NCBI RefSeq assembly: GCF_008831075.1
Contig: NZ_WBJX01000002.1
Location: 434,001 to 498,000, forward strand
Source: Pseudoclavibacter terrae
Lineage (GTDB): Bacteria; Actinomycetota; Actinomycetes; Actinomycetales; Microbacteriaceae
Direction: 5' to 3'
DNA length: 64,000 bases
Under the pieces are notes generated by a model that did no database searches, was not told the origin of the DNA, and was given only the letters and a program-made list of their open reading frames with translations. Positions 39,323 through 47,256 of the stretch are shown here, in pieces. The position numbers were made by a program, and so were the translations under genes. Each line of letters opens with the position of its first letter. The first letter of the stretch is position 1.

Positions 39323-41401
39323 TCACCCCTTGGTGACGTGCCCGGCTCGTTCCATAGTCCGGAGGTCTTGCTTCAGCGCCGAGAGCTCGTCGCGGAGGCG
39401 GGCGGCGAGCTCGAACTTGAGTTCGCTGGCCGCGTCGAGCATCTGCGCGTTGAGGTCCGAGATCATGTTCTCGAGCTCGAGTGCGCCGGATGCGGCGAGA
39501 CCCTCGCGCTTGAGTTTAGGTGTCGTCTGCCGCTTGTTGTCGCCTTTGCCGCGAGATGCGAGGAGGTTCTCGGTGTCCTGCCCCTCGCGCATGAGCGACT
39601 CCGTGATGTCTGCGATCTTCTTGCGCAGCGGGGTCGGGTCGATGCCGTGCTCTTTGTTGTAGGCGAGCTGGCGGTCGCGTCGCCGATCCGTTTCCTCGAT
39701 GGCCTGCGCCATGCTGTCGGTGATGCGGTCGGCATACATGTGCACCTCGCCCGTCACGTTTCGAGCGGCGCGCCCGATCGTCTGGATGAGGGACGTGCTC
39801 GAGCGCAGGAACCCCTCCTTGTCGGCGTCGAGGATCGCGACGAGCGACACCTCTGGCAGGTCGAGGCCCTCGCGGAGGAGGTTGATGCCGACGAGCACAT
39901 CGTAGAGTCCGGCACGCAGCTCTGAGAGGAGTTCCACCCGGCGCAGGGTGTCGACGTCGGCGTGCAGGTAGCGGACGCGGACGCCGTTCTCGCCGAGGAA
40001 GTCGGTGAGCTCCTCTGCCATCTTCTTGGTGAGGGTCGTGACGAGGACTCGCTCGTCGCGGTCGGCGCGGACCCGGATCTCCTCGAGCAGGTCGTCGATC
40101 TGGCCCTTTGACGGCTTCACGACGATCTGCGGGTCGACGAGGCCCGTCGGGCGGATGATCTGCTCGACGAAGCCGTCTGCCTGTGCGAGCTCGTACTTGC
40201 CCGGGGTCGCCGAGAGGTACACGGTCTGGCCGACGCGGTCGCTGAATTCGTCCCAGCGAAGCGGTCGATTGTCGAGGGCACTCGGGAGGCGGAATCCGTG
40301 GTCGACGAGCGTGCGCTTCCGCGAGGCGTCGCCCTCGTACATCGCGCCGATCTGCGGCACGGTCACGTGCGATTCGTCGATGACGGTGATGAAGTCGTCC
40401 GGGAAGTAGTCGATGAGGCAGTGCGGTGCCTCGCCGGGCGCGCGACCGTCCATGTGCCTCGAGTAGTTCTCGATGCCGGAGCAGAAGCCGATCTGCTCCA
40501 TCATCTCGAGGTCGAAGGAGGTTCGCATGCGGAGCCGCTGGGCCTCGAGCAGCTTCTGCTCGCGCTCGAAGACGCCGAGGCGATCGTCGAGTTCGTCGCG
40601 GATCTGTCCCATGGCCCGCTGCATCGCATCCGCCCCCGCGACGTAGTGCGAGCCCGGGAACACGCTCACGGAGTCCATGGAGCGCACGACGTCACCCGTC
40701 AGCGGGTTGAGGGCCGTGAGCGCCTCGATCTCGTCGCCGAACATCTCGATACGGATCGCGAGCTCCTCGTAGACGGGGATGATCTCGATCGTGTCTCCCC
40801 GGACTCGGAAGGTGCCACGCTGGAAGGCGACATCGTTGCGCTGGTACTGCATCGTCACGAAGCGGCGGAGCAGCTCCTGGCGAGGGATGCGGTCTCCGAC
40901 GTGGAGCGCGAGCATCGAGTTGAAGTACTCCTCCGGCTTCCCGAGGCCGTAGATGCAGGAGACCGTGGAGACGACGATGACGTCGCGGCGACTCAGGAGC
41001 GAGTTCGTCGTGGAGTGCCGCAGTCGCTCGACCTCCTCGTTGACCGAGCTGTCCTTCTCGATGAAGGTGTCGGTCTGCGGGACGTACGCCTCTGGCTGGT
41101 AGTAGTCGTAGTAGGAGACGAAGTACTCGACGGCGTTGTTCGGCATGAGTTCGCGGAACTCCGTCGCGAGCTGCGCCGCCAGGGTCTTGTTGTGCGCAAG
41201 CACCAGGGCCGGACGCTGCAGCTTCTCGATGAGCCACGCGGTCGTGGCCGATTTTCCGGTTCCCGTGGCGCCGAGCAGGACGACATCCGGTTCGCCGGCG
41301 TTGATGCGACTCGCAAGCTCGTCGATGGCCTTCGGCTGGTCGCCACTCGGCGTGTACTCGCTGACGACTTCGAAGGGACGGACGCTGCGTGTTGCTTGCA
41401 T
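39323..41401 (-). CDS. uvrB: Excinuclease ABC subunit B
   Basis: A 692-residue helicase-like repair protein. Walker [14 protein letters not shown], the beta-hairpin [20 protein letters not shown] that probes lesions, VIDESHVT as the DEAD-like motif, and [19 protein letters not shown] as motif VI are present. A UVR domain at the C-terminus meets UvrC. The ATG at 41401 is preferred; the frame upstream only runs through a terminator hairpin. No SD is visible; TACACT sits six bases upstream within a LexA-box-like palindrome. Confidence 0.96.
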   Translation of the reverse strand: MQATRSVRPFEVVSEYTPSGDQPKAIDELASRINAGEPDVVLLGATGTGKSATTAWLIEKLQRPALVLAHNKTLAAQLATEFRELMPNNAVEYFVSYYDYYQPEAYVPQTDTFIEKDSSVNEEVERLRHSTTNSLLSRRDVIVVSTVSCIYGLGKPEEYFNSMLALHVGDRIPRQELLRRFVTMQYQRNDVAFQRGTFRVRGDTIEIIPVYEELAIRIEMFGDEIEALTALNPLTGDVVRSMDSVSVFPGSHYVAGADAMQRAMGQIRDELDDRLGVFEREQKLLEAQRLRMRTSFDLEMMEQIGFCSGIENYSRHMDGRAPGEAPHCLIDYFPDDFITVIDESHVTVPQIGAMYEGDASRKRTLVDHGFRLPSALDNRPLRWDEFSDRVGQTVYLSATPGKYELAQADGFVEQIIRPTGLVDPQIVVKPSKGQIDDLLEEIRVRADRDERVLVTTLTKKMAEELTDFLGENGVRVRYLHADVDTLRRVELLSELRAGLYDVLVGINLLREGLDLPEVSLVAILDADKEGFLRSSTSLIQTIGRAARNVTGEVHMYADRITDSMAQAIEETDRRRDRQLAYNKEHGIDPTPLRKKIADITESLMREGQDTENLLASRGKGDNKRQTTPKLKREGLAASGALELENMISDLNAQMLDAASELKFELAARLRDELSALKQDLRTMERAGHVTKG

Positions 41402-41415
41402 AGAACAAGTGTACG
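41402..41415 (-). promoter_or_regulatory. uvrB promoter: -10 for leaderless mRNA overlapped by a LexA-like box
   Basis: On the minus strand CGTACACTTGTTCT lies directly before the ATG. TACACT (41408-41413) ends six bases before the start. The same bases match 8 of 10 arm positions of the Gram-positive SOS box CGAAC-N4-GTTCG. LexA bound here would block the -10 element. Confidence 0.4.
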
Positions 41416-41430
41416 TGGCGGCTGCGACAT

Positions 41431-41476
41431 TTCGGGGCCCCCGTGATGCGCTCTGCGCGATCATGGGGGCCCCGAA
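41431..41476 (-). terminator. Long hairpin terminator after dps
   Basis: TTCGGGGCCCCCGTGAT (41431-41447) pairs with 41460-41476 over 17 positions with a single G-T pair. It ends 30 bases before the uvrB start, so dps transcripts stop just before the uvrB promoter. Confidence 0.7.
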
Positions 41477-41492
41477 GTGCAACCGGCGCGGA

Positions 41493-42029
41493 CTAGTCCT
41501 CGCTCGAGAGCACGCCCTGCGTGTTCTCGAGGTGCGCGCGGATGAACCACTGGAACTTCTCGAGCTCGGACACCTGGCCGATGACCAGGTCCTGCGTCAC
41601 GAGGTCGAGGTCGTCGAGGCGCTTGATGGCCTCGCGGTGGTCGGTGATGACGCCGACGTAGACGTGATCGAGGGCCTCGAGATGCTGGCGCGTGCCTGCG
41701 CGGAACACCTCGTAGTCACCCCAGGTGCGAGCTTCGACGAGCGCACCCGGCAGTCCGTTCGGCGGGACGCCCAGGGTCGCCATGCGCTCCGCGACCTCGT
41801 CGGCGTACCCGCGGACGAGCTCGATCTGGGGGTCGAGCATCTCGTGAACGCTGATGAAGTCGCGCCCGATGACGTTCCAGTGCGCGTGCTTCAGCGTGAG
41901 GTGGAGGTCGTTGAGAGCGTGGAGGCGAAGCTGGAGGAGTTCGCCGATCTCGTGGCCCTTGTCGAGCGAGAGTCCGGGTACGGTGTACTCGCCGTTCTCG
42001 GTGTGCTGGCTTGAGGCTGTTGTGGTCAT
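41493..42029 (-). CDS. dps: Dps-family DNA-binding ferritin-like protein
   Basis: A 178-residue Dps protein that stores iron and protects DNA in starved or oxidatively stressed cells. The shared ferroxidase motif is seen: [19 protein letters not shown], with His, Asp and Glu, as in all Dps. The N-terminal tail is short and not strongly basic. The start at 42029 is set by GAGAGGA seven bases upstream; the frame upstream is non-homologous. It is divergent from yigZ and followed by a hairpin. Confidence 0.93.
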   Translation of the reverse strand: MTTTASSQHTENGEYTVPGLSLDKGHEIGELLQLRLHALNDLHLTLKHAHWNVIGRDFISVHEMLDPQIELVRGYADEVAERMATLGVPPNGLPGALVEARTWGDYEVFRAGTRQHLEALDHVYVGVITDHREAIKRLDDLDLVTQDLVIGQVSELEKFQWFIRAHLENTQGVLSSED

Positions 42030-42162
42030 CTCAGTCCTCTCTTGGGAGCGCACGTCGCTGCTCCCGGTCGATGAGTCCCGTTCGGTGCGGGGGAAGACCA
42101 ACCTTGTCAGTCAGGTCTGAACGTTTGGTCTGAGGGCCGCCGGGTGGACGAAGGGGTCGCCG

Positions 42163-42168
42163 TAGACT
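42163..42168 (+). promoter_or_regulatory. -10 element for leaderless YigZ-family mRNA
   Basis: TAGACT is followed by six bases (GAAGGG) and the ATG at 42175. GAAGGG is too close to the ATG to act as an SD. Confidence 0.4.
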
Positions 42169-42174
42169 GAAGGG

Positions 42175-42927
42175 ATGCGCGCCGGACAGTCAGGGGGCAA
42201 CCCGTCGAACGGGCATGCTGACTCGGCGCCGAGCTACGGCGTTCTCGCTGACCTGGGCCCACTCGACAACGAGATCGAGATCCGCCGCTCCCGGTTCATC
42301 TGCCGTCTCCAGCGTGTCGAGAGCGAAGCGGAGGCGAGGGCGGTCATCTCCGATCGGCGGGCGGCACATCGGCTGGCGCGCCATCACTGCAGCGCGTTTG
42401 TGCTCGGTGCCGGACGAGCTGTCCAGCGCTCGAACGACGACGGCGAACCTGGTGGGACAGCTGGGACCCCCATGCTCGAGGCACTCGTGCTGCACGAGCG
42501 CGAGCGGGGCGTCCCGTCCTCGGCCGACCTCAGTGACGTCGTCGCCGTGGTCACCCGTTACTTCGGCGGCGTCCTGCTCGGCGCAGGCGGCCTCGTGCGC
42601 GCCTACTCGGAGTCCGTCTCGGCGACCCTGCGACTCGCGCGACTCGCGACTCGCGAGGCACGGGCGGTCTTCGGACTCGAAGCGCCGCACGCCACCGCGG
42701 GCCAGTGGGAGAACGAGCTCCGCGCCCGCGGCACGCTCGTGACCGGAACCGACTACGCGGGAGCCACAGCGATGTTGAGCCTGGCCATTCCCGACTCCCC
42801 TGGCGCGCGGGGGCTGCTGGCTGCCGAGGTGGCGGCTGTCACCGCCGGCCGGGGCGCGCTCGTCCCTCTCGGCACTGAGTGGGTCGATCTTGCCGCAGGG
42901 CGTTCGGGGCGCTCGTCGCCGCGATGA
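42175..42927 (+). CDS. YigZ/IMPACT family protein
   Basis: A 250-residue protein with the UPF0029/IMPACT N-terminal domain: IEIRRSRFICRLQRV, HHCSAFVLGAG, RSNDDGEPGGTAGTPM and TRYFGGVLLGAGGLVRAYS. A DUF1949-like C-terminal domain follows. YigZ family proteins are thought to bind nucleic acid or ribosomes; in eukaryotes IMPACT inhibits Gcn2. The bacterial role is not settled. The C-terminal tail is basic and serine rich. Confidence 0.88.
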   Translation: MRAGQSGGNPSNGHADSAPSYGVLADLGPLDNEIEIRRSRFICRLQRVESEAEARAVISDRRAAHRLARHHCSAFVLGAGRAVQRSNDDGEPGGTAGTPMLEALVLHERERGVPSSADLSDVVAVVTRYFGGVLLGAGGLVRAYSESVSATLRLARLATREARAVFGLEAPHATAGQWENELRARGTLVTGTDYAGATAMLSLAIPDSPGARGLLAAEVAAVTAGRGALVPLGTEWVDLAAGRSGRSSPR

Positions 42928-43258
42928 CCGGGCGGCGTCCGTCGATCGCCAGTGCACGAGTCACCTCCGGGAAGCCGTGACCGTTGGGTGCTCCCAGTCC
43001 ATCTGACCGTCCAGCAGGGGAGGCTCGGCGAGTGCCGACCGGTCTTCGTCCAGCGCGGCCATTCGCGCTGCATCGTCGCCCGGGGATCGGAACACCGCGA
43101 TCGCCGGACCGCAGTTGGTCGAGAAGAAGTCGGGGGCGTCAGCTTCGAAGCGATCGCCTCGCTGGCGCACCCCGTGCCGCTGCGTGCAGGGATCTCGAGC
43201 TCTCGAGGGGGGGGAGACGACGAGGTGAAGCGCTCGGGACGAGATGCGCGCGTGTCGG
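42928..43258. other. 331-bp gap without a confident gene
   Basis: The gap lies between convergent yigZ and coaE. No complete gene is convincing. The only notable content is an eight-G run at 43207-43214 near a CTCGAG-rich patch, and a minus-strand open stretch that looks like a remnant (listed separately). No repeat, tRNA or clear terminator was seen. Confidence 0.5.
42961..43149 (-). pseudogene. Possible C-terminal gene remnant
   Basis: Reading from about 43149 to the TGA at 42961, the minus strand encodes about 62 residues with strong G/C preference in third codon positions. It includes FEADAPDFFSTNCGPAIAVF and RMAALDEDRSALAEPP. The segment looks protein-like (an alternation of strands and helix as in the C-terminal part of SAM-dependent methyltransferases, a guess). 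No start codon with SD leads into it. The frame just upstream of the eight-G tract is different and Arg-rich. A decayed gene is the simplest reading; chance open frame in high-GC DNA is the alternative. Confidence 0.25.
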
Positions 43259-43894
43259 TCAGACCCCGTAGGTCTGCGTCTCCGGTGCACGCAGGCCCGC
43301 GGCCGCGAGCCGGCGCCACTCGGCATCGACCTGATCGAGCGTCTCGTCGAGCGGAGCGCTTGTGTCGATGAGCACGTCGGCGATCCGACGCCGCTCGTCG
43401 TCGCTCGCCTGCGATGCGATTCGTGCCTGCGCGTCCTCCCTCGTCATCCCGCGGCCCTCGACGAGGCGCTCCTCTCGGGTGCGGGCCGGCGCATCCGCAA
43501 CCCAGATCTCCTCGTAGTCGTAGTTGCTCGTTGATTCGACGAGCAACGGGATGACGTGCACGACGAGGGCCGCCGGGTCGTCGGCGAGCACTTCCTCGAG
43601 CCTCTCCCCCGTGAGGCGACGCACCTCCGGGTGCACGATGTCGTTGAGCGCTCGGCGCGCCTCTTCGTCGCCGAAGACCAGCGCGCCGATTGCGGGACGG
43701 TCCAGCGAGCCGTCCGCCAGGAGCACCTGCTGTCCGAAGCGCGCGGCGATCTGTCGAAGCGCTGGAGAGCCGACCGCGACGGCCTCGCGCGCGAACACGT
43801 CGGCATCGAGGATCACGCCGCCGAGCTCGGCGAGTCGATTGGCGATGGTCGTCTTGCCGGATCCGATCCCCCCGGTCAGCGCGATGGTGACCAT
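43259..43894 (-). CDS. coaE: Dephospho-CoA kinase
   Basis: A 211-residue P-loop kinase performing the last step of CoA synthesis. MVTIALTGGIGSGKTTIA is the N-terminal signature with Walker A at about 8-16. DADVFAREAV and HPEVRRLTGERL are the CoaE substrate motifs, followed by VVHVIPLLVES. The ATG at 43894 has GAGAGGA upstream. Length is normal. It is divergent from the DUF4126 gene. Confidence 0.94.
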   Translation of the reverse strand: MVTIALTGGIGSGKTTIANRLAELGGVILDADVFAREAVAVGSPALRQIAARFGQQVLLADGSLDRPAIGALVFGDEEARRALNDIVHPEVRRLTGERLEEVLADDPAALVVHVIPLLVESTSNYDYEEIWVADAPARTREERLVEGRGMTREDAQARIASQASDDERRRIADVLIDTSAPLDETLDQVDAEWRRLAAAGLRAPETQTYGV

Positions 43895-44047
43895 GATGTG
43901 CCGTCCTCTCGTCTGCGCATGCCCTCCGACGGGCAGCGTCGTGTGGCCAACGCTACTGCGCCCCGGCCGAGAGCGCCCCCGGCATCCCGGGACGACCCGC
44001 CTCCGGGTGATCGCGTGCCAGACTGGGACGCAGGAGGCACGAGACAC

Positions 44048-44692
44048 ATGCTTGAAATTCTGACCGGCCTGGGGCTCGCGACGGCGAGCGGCCTCAACGC
44101 GTTCATCCCACTGCTCGGGATCGGGCTCCTCGCCCGCTTCACCGACCTCATCGCGCTGCCGGCAGGCTGGGCCTGGCTCAGCAACGACTGGGTGCTCATC
44201 ATCGTCGGCGTACTGCTCGTGCTCGAGCTCGTCGCCGACAAGGTCCCCGCGCTCGACCACGTGAACGACTGGATCCAGACGGTCATCCGCCCGACCTCAG
44301 GCGGCATCGTCTTCGGGGCTGGCACCGCCAGCTCGACCGCAGCCATCCAGGACCCGGCCAGCTTCTTCACGAGCAACGCGTGGGTGCCAGTGGTCATCGG
44401 GATCGGCATCGCTCTGCTGACCCACCTCACCAAGAGCAGCACCCGTGCCGCCGCGAACGTCGTGACGGCTGGCGCAGCCGCCCCGATCCTGAGCGTCGGC
44501 GAAGACGCCATCAGCGTGGGACTGCTCTTCTCCGCGATTCTCGTGCCGCTGTTCGTGCTGGTCATGCTCGCAATGCTCGGTGTGCTCGCCTGGCTGCTGT
44601 TCCGCAGCTTCAAGCGCGTGCGCGACGCCCGCGCCGCCAGGTCGGGGTCGGCGGCTCCCCCGGTCCCGCCCGCCCCGGGCTACAGCGCCTGA
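44048..44692 (+). CDS. DUF4126 domain membrane protein
   Basis: A 214-residue protein with about five hydrophobic segments. It begins LEILTGLGLATASGLNAFIP, a DUF4126 signature. Helices follow at WVLIIVGVLLVLELVADKVP, in a glycine-rich GGIVFGAGTASSTAA stretch and in LLFSAILVPLFVLVMLAML. The tail is basic then proline-rich and cytoplasmic. No function is known for the family. AGGAGG is placed eleven bases before the ATG. It lies between coaE and rpsA, which are often adjacent in other bacteria. Confidence 0.82.
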   Translation: MLEILTGLGLATASGLNAFIPLLGIGLLARFTDLIALPAGWAWLSNDWVLIIVGVLLVLELVADKVPALDHVNDWIQTVIRPTSGGIVFGAGTASSTAAIQDPASFFTSNAWVPVVIGIGIALLTHLTKSSTRAAANVVTAGAAAPILSVGEDAISVGLLFSAILVPLFVLVMLAMLGVLAWLLFRSFKRVRDARAARSGSAAPPVPPAPGYSA

Positions 44693-44720
44693 CCGGAACG
44701 AGCCCCGCTCGGACGCGACG

Positions 44721-44750
44721 ACGCCCGGCCGCTTCTCAGCGGCCGGGCGT
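44721..44750. terminator. Hairpin terminator after the DUF4126 gene
   Basis: ACGCCCGGCCGCT and its exact complement form a 13-bp stem with a TCTC loop; GACGC and GCGTC extend it outward imperfectly. Confidence 0.7.
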
Positions 44751-44884
44751 TGCGTCTGCCCCGACATCCGCGCGGGAAGCGCAGTGGAGCAGGGTCCCGA
44801 CGTCGGTCCCCTCGCGCCTGCCGTGTGGATGCGACGCGCGGCCCGACCGGCTGACACACACGCCCGCCCGCGCGGCTCCTCCCC

Positions 44885-44929
44885 GCAACAGCCCAAGCTG
44901 CAACAGCCCAAGCCGCAACGGCCGAAGGC
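44885..44929. repeat. Three tandem 15-bp repeats
   Basis: GCAACAGCCCAAGCT, GCAACAGCCCAAGCC and GCAACGGCCGAAGGC follow head to tail. The first two differ by one base; the third is degenerate and runs into the rpsA terminator stem. The repeats are intergenic. Confidence 0.8.
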
Positions 44930-44957
44930 CGGCCCCAGAACTGGGACCGGCCTTCGG
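44922..44957 (-). terminator. Hairpin terminator after rpsA
   Basis: CCGAAGGCCGG pairs exactly with CCGGCCTTCGG (11 bp), with a second inner pairing CCCAG/CTGGG around AA. It lies 21 bases past the rpsA stop. Confidence 0.7.
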
Positions 44958-44978
44958 ATGCACTGCTGCTGCTGGGAA

Positions 44979-46436
44979 CTAGTTCCCTGCGAGCTTCTCG
45001 CGGAGGGCGGCAAGCGACTCGTCGTCGGCAAGCGTTCCTGCGCCAGCTGCTTCGCTCGCGAACGAGTTCGAGGAGCTCGACGGCGCGACGGCGCTGACGT
45101 TCTGCTCGATCTCGGCTGCGGATGCGACCTGCTTCTTGTGCGCTTCCCAGCGAGTCTGGGCGAGAGCGTACTCCTGCTCCCAAGCCTCGCGCTGTGCGTC
45201 GAAGCCTTCCTTCCACTCGTTGGTCTCTGGGTCGAAGCCCTCGGGGTACGTGTAGTTGCCCTCAGCGTCGTACTCGGAGACCATGCCGTAGAGCGCCGCG
45301 TCGAACTCGGTGCCCTCGGGGTCGACGCCATCGTTCGCCTGCTTGAGCGAGAGCGAGATGCGGCGACGGTCGAGGTCGATGTCGATGATCTTGACGAACA
45401 GCTCCTGGCCGACCGACACGACCTGCTCGGCGAGCTCGACGTGGCCGCTGGACAGCTCCGAGATGTGCACGAGGCCCTCGATGCCGTCTGCGACGCGAAC
45501 GAACGCACCGAACGGAACGAGCTTCGTGACCTTGCCCGGTGCGATCTGACCGATGGCGTGCGTGCGTGCCAGCACCTGCCACGGGTCTTCCTGCGTTGCC
45601 TTCAGCGAGAGCGAGACACGCTCGCGGTCGAGGTCGACCTCGAGGATCTCGACGGTGACCTCCTGGCCAACCTCGACGACCTCAGAGGCGTGCTCGATGT
45701 GCTTCCAGCTGAGCTCGGAGACGTGCACGAGGCCGTCAACGCCACCCAGGTCGACGAACGCACCGAAGTTGACGATCGAGGAGACCACACCCTTGCGGAC
45801 CTGGCCCTTCTGGAGGTTGTTGAGGAAGTTCGAGCGGGTCTCGGACTGCGTCTGCTCGAGGAGCGCGCGGCGCGACAGCACGACGTTGTTGCGGTTCTTG
45901 TCGAGCTCGAGCACCTTGGCCTCGAGTTCCTGACCGAGGTACGGCGTGAGGTCGCGCACACGGCGGAGCTCGATGAGCGAGGCCGGGAGGAAGCCGCGGA
46001 GGCCGATGTCGACGATGAGACCGCCCTTGACGACCTCGATGACGGTGCCGGTGACGACGCCGTCTTCTTCCTTGATCTTCTCCACGTCGCCCCAGGCGCG
46101 CTCGTACTGTGCGCGCTTCTTGGACAGGATCAGACGGCCTTCCTTGTCCTCCTTCTGGAGGACGAGGGCCTCAACGGTGTCGCCGACCTGAACGACCTCG
46201 GTGGGGTCGACGTCGTGCTTGATCGAAAGCTCGCGCGAGGGGATGACGCCCTCGGTCTTGTAACCGACGTCGAGGAGGACCTCGTCGCGGTCGATGCGAA
46301 CGACGGTGCCCTCGATGAGGTCCCCGTCGTTGAAGAACTTCAGCGTCTCTTCGACCGCGGCAAGAAAGTCCTCAGCAGATCCGATGTCGTTGATGGCGAC
46401 CTGCTTGGTTGCCTTTTCGGTCGTGGTGGTGGTCAT
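44979..46436 (-). CDS. rpsA: 30S ribosomal protein S1
   Basis: A 485-residue protein with four S1 OB-fold repeats. They begin near GDLIEGTVVRIDRDEVLLDV (about 37), DGVVTGTVIEVVKGGLIVDI (about 125), GQVRKGVVSSIVNFGAFVDL (about 212) and GQIAPGKVTKLVPFGAFVRV (about 297). S1 binds mRNA on the 30S subunit. The last 120 residues are acidic and low complexity, as in other Actinobacteria. GGAG lies ten bases before the ATG. This four-domain form often has weaker helper activity than the six-domain E. coli S1, which fits a genome with many leaderless starts (inference). Confidence 0.96.
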   Translation of the reverse strand: MTTTTTEKATKQVAINDIGSAEDFLAAVEETLKFFNDGDLIEGTVVRIDRDEVLLDVGYKTEGVIPSRELSIKHDVDPTEVVQVGDTVEALVLQKEDKEGRLILSKKRAQYERAWGDVEKIKEEDGVVTGTVIEVVKGGLIVDIGLRGFLPASLIELRRVRDLTPYLGQELEAKVLELDKNRNNVVLSRRALLEQTQSETRSNFLNNLQKGQVRKGVVSSIVNFGAFVDLGGVDGLVHVSELSWKHIEHASEVVEVGQEVTVEILEVDLDRERVSLSLKATQEDPWQVLARTHAIGQIAPGKVTKLVPFGAFVRVADGIEGLVHISELSSGHVELAEQVVSVGQELFVKIIDIDLDRRRISLSLKQANDGVDPEGTEFDAALYGMVSEYDAEGNYTYPEGFDPETNEWKEGFDAQREAWEQEYALAQTRWEAHKKQVASAAEIEQNVSAVAPSSSSNSFASEAAGAGTLADDESLAALREKLAGN

Positions 46437-46555
46437 GTAGGTAATGCTCCAGGTGGGCTATAAGTCGGCCCGGATGTGCTGCTCTCGGCAAGATGTCGAG
46501 GACAATGGTGCTCATCCGGGAATGCGGATACGTGCACACAGAAAAGTGCTCTGTC

Positions 46556-46585
46556 AGCCTAGTCGGGGAAGTCAAGCGAGGGCAA
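46556..46585 (-). promoter_or_regulatory. Putative rpsA promoter
   Basis: On the minus strand TTGCCC (46580-46585) is 18 bases from TAGGCT (46556-46561), predicting a leader of about 110 nt before rpsA. Confidence 0.35.
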
Positions 46586-46656
46586 GTGTCGCGCACGGCG
46601 AGTTCCCCGGCATTTGCGGCGAGTCGGTCCGGGAAGGTGGGTCGTCCGCCCACGGA

Positions 46657-47118
46657 TCAGGACACGGCGAGCGAATCCGCGTCCGTGCCGTCAGGGTTCA
46701 TGAGCTGCGACCGGATCAGGAACCGCTTGCCTTCCGGAGCCTCGAGCGAGAAGCCGGATCCCCGCCCCGTGACGATGTCCACGGTGAGGCGGGTGTGGCG
46801 CCAGTACGCGAACTGCTCGCGCGACATCCAGAACTCCACTCGTCCCGCGTCGGGGATGTCGGTCGTGCCGAGGAGGACGTCGGCGTCGCCGGTGAGGAAG
46901 TCGCCGGCCGGGTAGCACATGGGTGAGGAACCGTCGCAGCAGCCTCCGGACTGATGGAACATGAGCGGGCCGTGGCGCCGTCCGAGCGCTGAGATCATCT
47001 GCACGGCTGCCGGCGTGAAGGAGACCCGAGAGAAGGTCTCGCCCTCGATGGTCGGGGTCGAGGCCAGCGCGCCGCCCCCGGACAGTGCGTCGACGTCGCC
47101 TCGAACTTCACTCTGCAT
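46657..47118 (-). CDS. DUF779 protein, aldehyde dehydrogenase companion
   Basis: A 153-residue protein with the DUF779 motif PLMFHQSGGCCDGSSPMCYP, which has a Cys pair and a third Cys and may bind a metal or thiol. LLGTTDIPDAGRVEFWMSR and FSLEAPEGKRFLIRSQLM are the rest of the family core. DUF779 genes are usually found next to acetaldehyde-type aldehyde dehydrogenases, as here, but their role is unknown. GAGGA precedes the ATG. Two hairpins lie between the dehydrogenase and this gene. Confidence 0.88.
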   Translation of the reverse strand: MQSEVRGDVDALSGGGALASTPTIEGETFSRVSFTPAAVQMISALGRRHGPLMFHQSGGCCDGSSPMCYPAGDFLTGDADVLLGTTDIPDAGRVEFWMSREQFAYWRHTRLTVDIVTGRGSGFSLEAPEGKRFLIRSQLMNPDGTDADSLAVS

Positions 47119-47203
47119 GTCCTCACCCGCTCGTTCTGTCGATGTGTCCGGCCGTGATGTGCGGTCACACGCGCGGCTCGGTGTCGCGTGTGCGGTGAGC
47201 GTA

Positions 47204-47246
47204 CGCCCGGCGCCCGAGGACTCGGTGAGTGCTCGGACGCCGGGCG
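47204..47246 (-). terminator. Hairpin between aldehyde dehydrogenase and DUF779
   Basis: CGCCCGGCG-C-CCGAG pairs with CTCGG-A-CGCCGGGCG (14 pairs, one mismatch). A second weaker stem, CACACGCG/CGCGTGTG, is at 47166-47192. They could make DUF779 expression partial or independent. Confidence 0.55.
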
Positions 47247-47256
47247 GGAACGTGGA

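Noticed and set aside
36561-39662. A very long open frame (over 1000 codons) on the strand opposite uvrA
   Set aside because: In high-GC DNA the antisense frame of a biased gene is often open. It is low in complexity, rich in Arg, Asp, Val and Leu, and has no domain; uvrA on the other strand is complete and well supported.
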